Shown here piece after piece: positions 8,855-14,850 of a DNA stretch of 23,641 bases. The notes beneath the pieces were generated by a model, which saw nothing but the letters and a program-made list of their open reading frames with translations, had not been told where the DNA came from and searched no databases. The position numbers and the translations under genes are program-made. This stretch comes from a virus: IMG/VR virus record IMGVR_UViG_3300005537_000062, positions 1 through 23,641 of that record; one strand, 5' to 3'. Every line of letters begins with the position of its first letter. Within the stretch, counting starts at the first letter, position 1.

Positions 8855-9055
8855 TTATCCCTTATGAAAGAATTTAAATGCGCTGAAGAAGATACCTATA
8901 CAGGAAATCACGAACCAAATAGCTCCTAGAAATCCTTTATACCTATTCAAATTTTCGTCGATTGCTTTGACATGGAGTAGAATCTTCTCAATCGTTTCTT
9001 TGTCTGTTTTATGCGCTTGTTCTAGGGCCGCTACCCGTTCGTGAAGTTCAATCAT
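8855..9055 (-). CDS. XhlA-like coiled-coil/one-TM membrane protein
   Basis: This 66-aa protein has an N-terminal heptad-type coiled coil (about residues 1-40, ERVAALEQAHKTDKETIEKI) and a single C-terminal transmembrane helix (about 43-60). This layout is that of XhlA-like lysis accessory proteins. The ATG overlaps the upstream stop (ATGA), and its own stop region carries the SD for the holin. The adjacency supports a joint lysis cassette. It could also be a spanin-like or tail-anchored chaperone protein. Confidence 0.72.
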   Translation of the reverse strand: MIELHERVAALEQAHKTDKETIEKILLHVKAIDENLNRYKGFLGAIWFVISCIGIFFSAFKFFHKG

Positions 9056-9486
9056 GAGATATAAACCAATTGTGTCCCATCCATCTTGTTAAGGGCTCCA
9101 CCAGTCATGAGGATAATATAGGTGACTGGAGGCTCGTCAGGTATTTCTGGTTGTGGTACTGGAAGCCCATTAGGGAAGCCAAGCCCAGGTCGCATACAAC
9201 CAGCTACAGCAAAAGAAACAACCCCACTTGACCCCTCTTGAGTACAGAACGGATACGCCGGATAATTTGGGCCATTGAACTGATTAAAACTTGTATCACT
9301 TGTGAATGGGACTGAGATTCTCTCTTGCCTTGCACGTAGAAAGTCCATTGGGTGACGGTTCTCATAATCGTCTCTACAGACTAGAAGACCATCCCATCGT
9401 TTCAACATTTCACCGGATTTAATCTTCCGATTACAGACCATGCAAAAGACATTCCACTCACCGGATTTAAAATAATTACCCGGCAT
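9052..9486 (-). CDS. Phage protein with LIM-like zinc site
   Basis: This 144-aa protein has C15-x2-C18, then C37-x2-D40, in the run NVFCMVCNRKIKSG to LLVCRDDYENRHP. Cys-x2-Cys paired with Cys-x2-Asp is the ligand set of one LIM-type zinc site. Residues 41-52 (ENRHPMDFLRAR) are a conserved-looking tail to that motif that I recall from other phage proteins. The remainder is Pro/Gly-rich without recognised fold. It lies among virion genes, three bases after the fibre-like stop, and overlaps the next gene by ATGA. Structural or accessory role; function unknown. Confidence 0.7.
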   Translation of the reverse strand: MPGNYFKSGEWNVFCMVCNRKIKSGEMLKRWDGLLVCRDDYENRHPMDFLRARQERISVPFTSDTSFNQFNGPNYPAYPFCTQEGSSGVVSFAVAGCMRPGLGFPNGLPVPQPEIPDEPPVTYIILMTGGALNKMDGTQLVYIS

Positions 9487-9489
9487 AGT

Positions 9490-10566
9490 TTACCTCACTC
9501 TACGAGCACGAAGCTGACATTGATATGCCATCGTACCGGACGTATATGTTGCAGCACCATTCAAATAAACAGTTGTCGTCGTAGTGACATTTATTCGTTG
9601 TGTCGGAACAAGATACGCAACGTTAATTGCAGCAGCAGTTGACTGCCCAGTTTGTCCCAGATAGATGTTAATTGGGAGAGCAGTACTAGATGTTGTTGTC
9701 GTACCCGCCTCAAGCTGAGTCCAGGTTCCACTACCAGCAACAGCCGCCCAGAAAACACTCCCAGACACATCCCAATCACCAGCAGTAAGACTAATACTGG
9801 TTAGATTACCAATAACTGTGCTGGCTGGTGCCCACGATGTATTTGAGGTAATTTGAGAGACAACATATTCACCAACGTTACCAGCGGTAGCATTACTAGC
9901 GTCCGTTACACCAACAATACCACCAGCTAAAGTCGCCGCGTGCCCGACCGAGAAAGTAGTACCTACAGCAAGAGCACCGCCAATATTAGCACTTGATTGA
10001 ACACCAAGACCACCAGTAATAGTAACAGCACCAGTAGTACTATTAGTCGAGGCTGTTGAGTTTGTTACATTAACAATCCCGCTTGCATTAACTGTAGTAA
10101 ACGCACCTGTGCTAGGAGTCGTTGCTCCAACTGATGTTCCATTGATTGTTCCACCACTGAAGGTAACGTTACCAGTAGCAGAAAGGGTAGTGAAGGCACC
10201 CGTACTTGGGGTAGTAGCACCAATAGACGTACTATTAATCGTACCACCAGAAAGGGTTACAGTAGGAATAACTACCGTACCAGTGAATGTTGGTGATGCC
10301 TTCGGAGCATAGGTAGAGGCTGCTGTAGCAGTCGTCAAGTACCCTTGATTGATAACATATGCACAACTAGCAATCTGCGTCGTATTCGTGTTTACTGCTG
10401 CTGTAGGTGCAGTTGGGACACCAGTAAGCCCTAGGTTATTTACAAACACCGACAGGGACAAACTGGTATCAATAGCACCACCGGTAACTGCATAGAACAA
10501 AGAAGTGGGGTCAGCCGACCCCGTTTGCCTAGTTGGTAGTTGAGTTAAATTCTGATTTGCGGCCAT
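9490..10566 (-). CDS. Fibre-like virion protein with 31-residue repeats
   Basis: This 358-aa protein is rich in Thr, Ser, Ala, Gly and Asn. The N-terminus (LPTRQTGSADPTSLFYAVTG, about 8-27) resembles a particle-attachment region. From about residue 106 there are two copies of a 31-residue unit containing GATTPSTGAFTT, a motif frequent in phage structural proteins with triple-stranded beta rods. The C-terminal 130 residues are beta-rich and probably globular. It may be a head or tail fibre. It is followed after three bases by the zinc-site protein and preceded by a small virion protein. Confidence 0.72.
   Translation of the reverse strand: MAANQNLTQLPTRQTGSADPTSLFYAVTGGAIDTSLSLSVFVNNLGLTGVPTAPTAAVNTNTTQIASCAYVINQGYLTTATAASTYAPKASPTFTGTVVIPTVTLSGGTINSTSIGATTPSTGAFTTLSATGNVTFSGGTINGTSVGATTPSTGAFTTVNASGIVNVTNSTASTNSTTGAVTITGGLGVQSSANIGGALAVGTTFSVGHAATLAGGIVGVTDASNATAGNVGEYVVSQITSNTSWAPASTVIGNLTSISLTAGDWDVSGSVFWAAVAGSGTWTQLEAGTTTTSSTALPINIYLGQTGQSTAAAINVAYLVPTQRINVTTTTTVYLNGAATYTSGTMAYQCQLRARRVR
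10066..10251 (-). repeat. Two tandem 93-bp (31-codon) coding repeats
   Basis: The two units (10159-10251 and 10066-10158, minus strand) encode SGGTINxTSxGATTPSTGAFTT followed by a variable 9-residue tail. Much of the difference at DNA level is at synonymous positions, so the repeat is old at DNA level but kept at protein level. Confidence 0.8.
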
Positions 10567-10569
10567 AGA

Positions 10570-10887
10570 TTAGCCCTGACCAGTAGATTGCAACAGAGTG
10601 ATAGTAACTGAACCAGTACTTGCAGTCACGTTGAGGCGAATTGCTGAGCACGGAATTGTGAAGTTTCCAGAGGCGTTAGCAGACGCCCCAGTAAAAGGTG
10701 CAGCCATTGTGAACCACGTTGGGGTAATAGCTGAATTATAAATATCGTCCAGAGTGTACTGAACATTATACGTTGCAGTAGCGCTCACTGTAACAGCGAT
10801 ACCAACGTTGAAAAATTGTGCCCGCTGATCCATCGGAATTACCGGTGAATTAGCGACGCCAGTAACCGTGTTAACAACTCGACGCAT
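10570..10887 (-). CDS. Small beta-rich virion protein
   Basis: This 105-aa protein starts MRRVVNTVTG and contains YNVQYTLDD and a C-terminal AIRLNVTASTGSVTITLLQ, consistent with a small immunoglobulin-like or decoration fold. GGAG lies 7 nt before the start, in the same arrangement as the other capsid genes. A hairpin separates it from the upstream gene, so its dosage may be set there. Decoration or fibre-base role is only inferred from position after the capsid gene. Confidence 0.65.
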   Translation of the reverse strand: MRRVVNTVTGVANSPVIPMDQRAQFFNVGIAVTVSATATYNVQYTLDDIYNSAITPTWFTMAAPFTGASANASGNFTIPCSAIRLNVTASTGSVTITLLQSTGQG

Positions 10888-10906
10888 TTAAGGTCTCCAA
10901 TGAAGA

Positions 10907-10925
10907 CAGCCCCACAAGGGGGCTG
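10907..10925 (-). terminator. GC-rich hairpin between capsid-region genes
   Basis: CAGCCCC and GGGGCTG form a perfect 7-bp stem around a 5-nt loop in the 42-nt gap. Only a weak U-tract (TCTTCATT) follows on the minus strand, so it is a partial terminator or an RNA-stabilising end rather than a full stop. Confidence 0.55.
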
Positions 10926-10929
10926 CTGT

Positions 10930-11409
10930 TTATCGAACGTACTCGATGACAAAGTACCAAGGACCACCAGCACTAGAAACCGTTCCCGTTTCTGCATACG
11001 TTGCATAGATAATCATATCACCTTGCGTTTGCGTAGCAGGAGCACGTTCCAGATTAAACACACCAGTGCCCGAGGGGCCAACAGTCGTGTTCAACAGGAC
11101 AGTACCAGGAGTAAGGTTACCAGCAGCTAGAACGTTGAACGTACCAAAGTTCATGGCTTGCCCATTAGGTCCAATGCCTTGACCCGTCAAAGCAATCGTA
11201 GCAGTCGTACCAGCATTAGATGCTGCCGTACTGTACATCCGAATACCAAGAATCGTTGCATCAGCCGGAAGAACAGCCACTTTCGTAGCAACAGTCGTAG
11301 TACGAAGAACCTGAAAGGGAACTACGAGATACGCTTTACGAACCGGGTTCAATGCATCTGGATAAGACGGATTAAGCTGAACAATATCAGCTACGTTTTT
11401 AATACCCAT
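10930..11409 (-). CDS. Virion protein of unknown fold (159 aa)
   Basis: This 159-aa protein follows the major capsid gene and is flanked by hairpins on both sides. It starts MGIKNVADIVQLNP, has a central strand-rich part (TTTVATKVAVLPADATILGIRMYSTAAS) and ends WYFVIEYVR. No signal, membrane segment or catalytic motif is seen. Composition and location suggest a head-decoration or head-completion protein. GGAGATTTAA precedes the ATG. Confidence 0.65.
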   Translation of the reverse strand: MGIKNVADIVQLNPSYPDALNPVRKAYLVVPFQVLRTTTVATKVAVLPADATILGIRMYSTAASNAGTTATIALTGQGIGPNGQAMNFGTFNVLAAGNLTPGTVLLNTTVGPSGTGVFNLERAPATQTQGDMIIYATYAETGTVSSAGGPWYFVIEYVR

Positions 11410-11420
11410 TTAAATCTCCA

Positions 11421-11443
11421 GAAAAGAACCCCCGAAGGGGTTC
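11421..11443 (-). terminator. C(UUCG)G hairpin terminator after the major capsid gene
   Basis: On the minus strand GAACCCC-TTCG-GGGGTTC forms a 7-bp stem with the very stable C(UUCG)G tetraloop, followed by TTTTC. It lies 7 nt beyond the capsid stop and directly before the SD of the next gene. It probably reduces read-through and protects the 3' end of the capsid message. Confidence 0.75.
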
Positions 11444-11450
11444 GTGTTCA

Positions 11451-12365
11451 TTAAACTCCAGGCGAGCCATAGATGGCACGGGGATCGGTCCAGCCAAAGC
11501 TGTAACGCGACGTTGCCTTGAAGCGGGCGTTTTCAGTGTCGAAATCGTTATCCATTTCGAACTCATCAGCGCGACGCTCAAACATCTTCAGACCATTCTT
11601 ACAATCCGTGCGGATGAACCATGCAAGCGGGTTGGTGAAGTAGTGGTTGAGGATGATACCCTTCGGGAAACGACCCGTCTGCTTAAGAGCATTCAGATCA
11701 TTCAGGTTCGAACCAACACGACGTTCCGTCTTCAGGATACGCTCAGCTTCGAATTCAAGTTGAATCGGAAGAATAAGCGACTGCGGACGAATCGCGATAC
11801 GGAGACCACGATCATTCGTGAAGTTCGCAATGTCGATACAAGCTTGCTCAAGCGAAGCTTCCGAGAGGTCAGCAGCAGTGCTGATCTGGTTCGACCACGT
11901 ACCGCCAGCAAACAACGGATGCGACGAGCTAATCATCGCCACGCCATCACCACCAATGTACGAGCTATTGAAAGCACGGTTGTACACGTTGGCAGCAACT
12001 ACTTCCTTCGTCTGACGCACCGAGAAGGCAAGACCTTGAGCACGACGCTGACCAACTACGTCATACTGGTCATCTTCCATGATTTCTCGCGTGATCTGGA
12101 AGCCAATTGCGTACACGATATGCGTATAGCGAGTCGTGAACGTTTGGTTTTCCGAATCATACGTGATCGGGCTACCTTCAGGTTTCACCGAAGCAAGGCC
12201 GAACGAAGTAATACCAACATCTTCTTCGTACTGCTTACGCGAAGTGAAAGACTCAAACAACTGATCCCATTCGACTGGGTACTCTGCATACTCCTTACCG
12301 TACCAAGCATTTACGCCAGGCCAAAGAGCTTTTGCAAAGCTTGAACTATTAATAATACCGGGCAT
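11451..12365 (-). CDS. Major capsid protein
   Basis: This 304-aa protein has a pattern I associate with Mu gpT / HK97-fold capsid proteins: YTHIVYAIGFQITREIMEDD (about 81-100), an Ala-rich spine-type helix (about 108-130), and ISSSHPLFAGGTWSNQ (about 145-160) typical of the peripheral domain. There is no N-terminal protease or delta domain; a separate scaffold gene is present upstream. The SD (GGGGGAA) is strong. A stable hairpin lies just after the stop, as expected for the most abundant protein. Confidence 0.88.
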   Translation of the reverse strand: MPGIINSSSFAKALWPGVNAWYGKEYAEYPVEWDQLFESFTSRKQYEEDVGITSFGLASVKPEGSPITYDSENQTFTTRYTHIVYAIGFQITREIMEDDQYDVVGQRRAQGLAFSVRQTKEVVAANVYNRAFNSSYIGGDGVAMISSSHPLFAGGTWSNQISTAADLSEASLEQACIDIANFTNDRGLRIAIRPQSLILPIQLEFEAERILKTERRVGSNLNDLNALKQTGRFPKGIILNHYFTNPLAWFIRTDCKNGLKMFERRADEFEMDNDFDTENARFKATSRYSFGWTDPRAIYGSPGV

Positions 12366-12381
12366 TTTCTATTCCCCCTAA

Positions 12382-13029
12382 TTAGACGCCAACCGAGCCA
12401 GTACCGGCATTCAGTTGATGGTTGTTAATGTAGACCAGAATCTTGGCATTAGCCGACGTAATGTCGTTATCCACTTTCTGGACTGCACCGTGAGCACGCA
12501 GCGGCAGAGTAGCCGTTGTGGCTGCCGAGGAGGTCAGAACCTGCTCGCCCGAGAAACCAGTGACAGTGCTACCACCAGCATCCGATACGTTAAAGTTCTT
12601 GTTGAAACCAGCAGTAGGGATAATACCTGCCGAACCACCCGGATAAGTCGTACCATCGACTTGAACTTCAAACACCGTGTCCGGAGCGTCAGCAACGAGA
12701 ACATACATTGCCGTCGAAGCCGTACGATATTGAGGGCTGTTCAGGTTCAGGGGGTTAATCATGAAACCAACTGCAACACCAACCGCAGCAGAATCAGTAC
12801 CAGCAACAAACTTCGTTACACCGGGAGTACCACCAACCGGGGAATTAACACCACCCAAAAGTGCTTGACCTTGGGTGTCAGAAACAGCAGCAAGCTTGAC
12901 CAGATCACCGTTAAAAATCGGCGTTGCATCGGATGCAGCGGCAAAATAACGGGTAACTTGGCCATTAAAGGGGCTACCGTCGATATGAAGTACCGGACGG
13001 AAGCCGTTAATGCGACTAACGTTAGCCAT
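12382..13029 (-). CDS. Capsid decoration-like structural protein
   Basis: This 215-aa protein begins MANVSRINGFRPVLHIDGSPFNGQVTRYF, a form I recall from proteins encoded next to phage capsid genes. It is beta-rich, with Gly/Thr/Ala turns and no catalytic motif. GGAG lies upstream of the ATG. Position immediately before the capsid gene and probable high expression suggest a capsid-stabilising or head-decoration role, not proved here. Confidence 0.7.
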   Translation of the reverse strand: MANVSRINGFRPVLHIDGSPFNGQVTRYFAAASDATPIFNGDLVKLAAVSDTQGQALLGGVNSPVGGTPGVTKFVAGTDSAAVGVAVGFMINPLNLNSPQYRTASTAMYVLVADAPDTVFEVQVDGTTYPGGSAGIIPTAGFNKNFNVSDAGGSTVTGFSGEQVLTSSAATTATLPLRAHGAVQKVDNDITSANAKILVYINNHQLNAGTGSVGV

Positions 13030-13079
13030 TTAGATTTTCTCCAAAAGAGATTGAAAATTCAAGATGGCTAGTTAGGGTT

Positions 13080-13526
13080 TTAATTTCGTCTACCAGAACG
13101 ATCAATTTCAACTCCACCATATTCGCCATCAGATGTGTTTGGTCGGAGACCGGCTTCGGCGCTGGCTACTTCAGCTTCATGTTCATCCATGAACTGCTCG
13201 TACCATTCCTTCCTGATCTTCATGACATATGCCTTAAGACCAGTGCCACCATCCACAATAGCGTAAGCAAGAGAGCCCATTTCAGAGGCTTCTTCGGCAC
13301 GGAAATTACCCGTGTCTACTTCGCTGTTTGTGACGGTTTCCCAACCGCTATGTTTAAACATTGCAATACGTCCCGGAGTGTCGTTGACCCAACGATATTC
13401 AAAATTTGGATCTTTGCCAATCAGAGACAGTTTCGGGCGTAAACCAACCGACACCCGTTGTGGGCGGACACTCGTCGCCTCGGAATCTGTACTTTTGATG
13501 TTTGCGTTTCTACGGTTCGTTGTCAT
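13080..13526 (-). CDS. Conserved phage head-region protein of unknown function
   Basis: This 148-aa protein has a basic N-terminus, then LRPKLSLIGKDPNFEYRWVNDTPGRI (split around residues 29-54), a pattern seen in phage proteins encoded between scaffold and capsid genes. An acidic helical segment follows (EWYEQFMDEHEAEVASAEAG) and a charged tail. There is no membrane span. It probably assists head assembly or is a minor capsid component. AGAGGA precedes the ATG. Confidence 0.65.
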   Translation of the reverse strand: MTTNRRNANIKSTDSEATSVRPQRVSVGLRPKLSLIGKDPNFEYRWVNDTPGRIAMFKHSGWETVTNSEVDTGNFRAEEASEMGSLAYAIVDGGTGLKAYVMKIRKEWYEQFMDEHEAEVASAEAGLRPNTSDGEYGGVEIDRSGRRN

Positions 13527-13543
13527 TTAGGTATCCTCTGGGA

Positions 13544-14326
13544 TTAATTACGTTCTTTAACTGCTTTCAACTGCTCAATGTATTGCTCTTCAGTCAAGAC
13601 TTTTTGCTTGACGAGAGTATTCATAATGGTCCTCTCGGTATCCGTCAATTCATACTGGGCCTTGCCACCAACGGCAGCGCGGGGTTGAACACCCTCAACT
13701 GCGCCCGGCTTTTCCCGGTTAGGATTGCGGAACTTTTCTTTATAGCGTTCTTTAACTTCCTTTTCAACTTCACGAAGGACTTCAGTCGGAGACATAGTAC
13801 CAGCAAGTTGGCTACCTAGCGAATCAGCAAAGGCGCGCATCTTCTTATCCGTCTCATACCAAGGATTCTTAGAAACCCAGTTAGCCAGTTCCGGATGAAT
13901 TTCATTCGGTACAACACGGGCCACTTGTTCTGCTTGAAATTGGCGTTGTTGATCTTTCACGAGATCGATTTTATCATCGAGGTCTACAACACGTTCCGCA
14001 TCGCCCTCGGCCAGAGCAGTCTTCTTCTCGGCCTTGAGTGCCTCAACAGCACGGGCGTATTCAACTTCACGAATCTTAGCGTTATGCTTTGCTAGTTCAG
14101 CAAGAGCTTTACGAACATCCTTCAGTTCCTTGGATTGAGATTCAATCTTACGGAACAATTCTCCACGACGGAGAAATTCACCAGCATCAACAAAACGCTC
14201 AGGATCACCATCATACTCAGACTTGGGAACCCAACCTTGTGCCAGTGCTTCTTGTTGAACAGGACTGAGTTCCTCTCCGGGAACGTGTGTACCTTGTTCG
14301 TTTTGTGCAATATTTGTATCGGCCAT
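13544..14326 (-). CDS. Capsid scaffold / assembly protein
   Basis: This 260-aa protein has a flexible acidic N-terminus, then WVPKSEYDGDPERFVDAGEF (about 32-51), and a long charged coiled coil (about 55-135, with repeating KALAEL, EALKAEKK and DKIDLVKDQQ segments). A Pro-containing linker leads to a C-terminal helical part (about 225-260) that is charged, as needed to bind capsid protein. This layout is that of phage scaffold proteins, which guide procapsid formation and leave before packaging. The location between portal and capsid genes agrees. Confidence 0.82.
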   Translation of the reverse strand: MADTNIAQNEQGTHVPGEELSPVQQEALAQGWVPKSEYDGDPERFVDAGEFLRRGELFRKIESQSKELKDVRKALAELAKHNAKIREVEYARAVEALKAEKKTALAEGDAERVVDLDDKIDLVKDQQRQFQAEQVARVVPNEIHPELANWVSKNPWYETDKKMRAFADSLGSQLAGTMSPTEVLREVEKEVKERYKEKFRNPNREKPGAVEGVQPRAAVGGKAQYELTDTERTIMNTLVKQKVLTEEQYIEQLKAVKERN

Positions 14327-14332
14327 CTCTGT

Positions 14333-14674
14333 TTATTCCTCTGTATGGATTGCGAGAATATCCTCATCATTCAGGATCACGACTTCATCACCAGTACTTG
14401 GGTCTTTGATGTATTTTCCACTATGCCGTGCATAGGTAACAAGCATTCCAACCTTTACTGGGATTTCAAGATTGTACTTCTGTACATAATCTCGAAACGC
14501 TGTAGGACCAATATCGAGAACATAGCCTTGGTCAATCTGAGTCCGGTGGTATTTGGTGTCTTCCGTAATACCCTTAATCAGACCGAGTTCTTTTAGTTTA
14601 GCATCAACTTCGTCGTATTGTTCCAACTCAACTGGCTTGATTACAAGCCGATGGATCACAGCTTTTACAGTCAC
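14333..14674 (-). CDS. GroES-like (Cpn10) co-chaperonin
   Basis: This 113-aa protein (GroES is 97) starts with GTG at 14674, with GGAGAA 5 nt upstream and overlap with the previous TGA. It has the GroES plan: an N-terminal strand HRLVIKPVE (about 8-16), an expanded mobile-loop region (about 17-46, with LGLIKGI in place of the GGIVL contact), and the GYVLDIGPTAF strand (about 50-60). The barrel closes with VKVGMLVTYARHSGKYIK (about 73-90) and a C-terminal VVILNDEDILAI (about 97-108) matching the GroES ending. It probably caps the host GroEL chamber to fold the capsid protein, as T4 gp31 does. The family call rests on these motifs only. Confidence 0.8.
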   Translation of the reverse strand: MTVKAVIHRLVIKPVELEQYDEVDAKLKELGLIKGITEDTKYHRTQIDQGYVLDIGPTAFRDYVQKYNLEIPVKVGMLVTYARHSGKYIKDPSTGDEVVILNDEDILAIHTEE

Positions 14675-14850
14675 TCTAGTTCTCCTTCTTCGATTAGATC
14701 AGATGCTCGCATATTGAGCACTTCATTAATACCGGCAAGGATACCTGCATTGTAACGATCCTGTAGAGCATCTTTGCCCGCATTAAACTCAAGGTCTTGT
14801 AGAATATTGATTCTCAACTGTTTGAGATATTCAAAGACTGCTGTAGTTAT
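14671..14850 (-). CDS. Small ORF between portal and co-chaperonin with no canonical start codon
   Basis: The frame is open through the portal end to TGA 14671-14673, which overlaps the GTG of the co-chaperonin gene. Its last 50 or so residues look like a real protein (EYLKQLRINILQDLEF, then DRYNAGILAGINEVLNMR), a pattern I recall from small phage proteins after portal genes. There is no ATG, GTG or usable SD at the expected start. Candidates are AUA at 14850, which overlaps the portal TAA, or TTG at 14817, or a -1 slip near the portal end (AAGAAGAAA). The coordinates given assume AUA. Confidence 0.5.
   Translation of the reverse strand: MTTAVFEYLKQLRINILQDLEFNAGKDALQDRYNAGILAGINEVLNMRASDLIEEGELE

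Noticed and set aside
11643-12344. 233-aa plus-strand frame opposite the capsid gene
   Set aside because: Arg/Thr/Ser-rich shadow of a well-supported capsid gene.
12415-13071. 218-aa plus-strand frame opposite the decoration-like gene
   Set aside because: Antisense shadow; no ribosome site and skewed composition.
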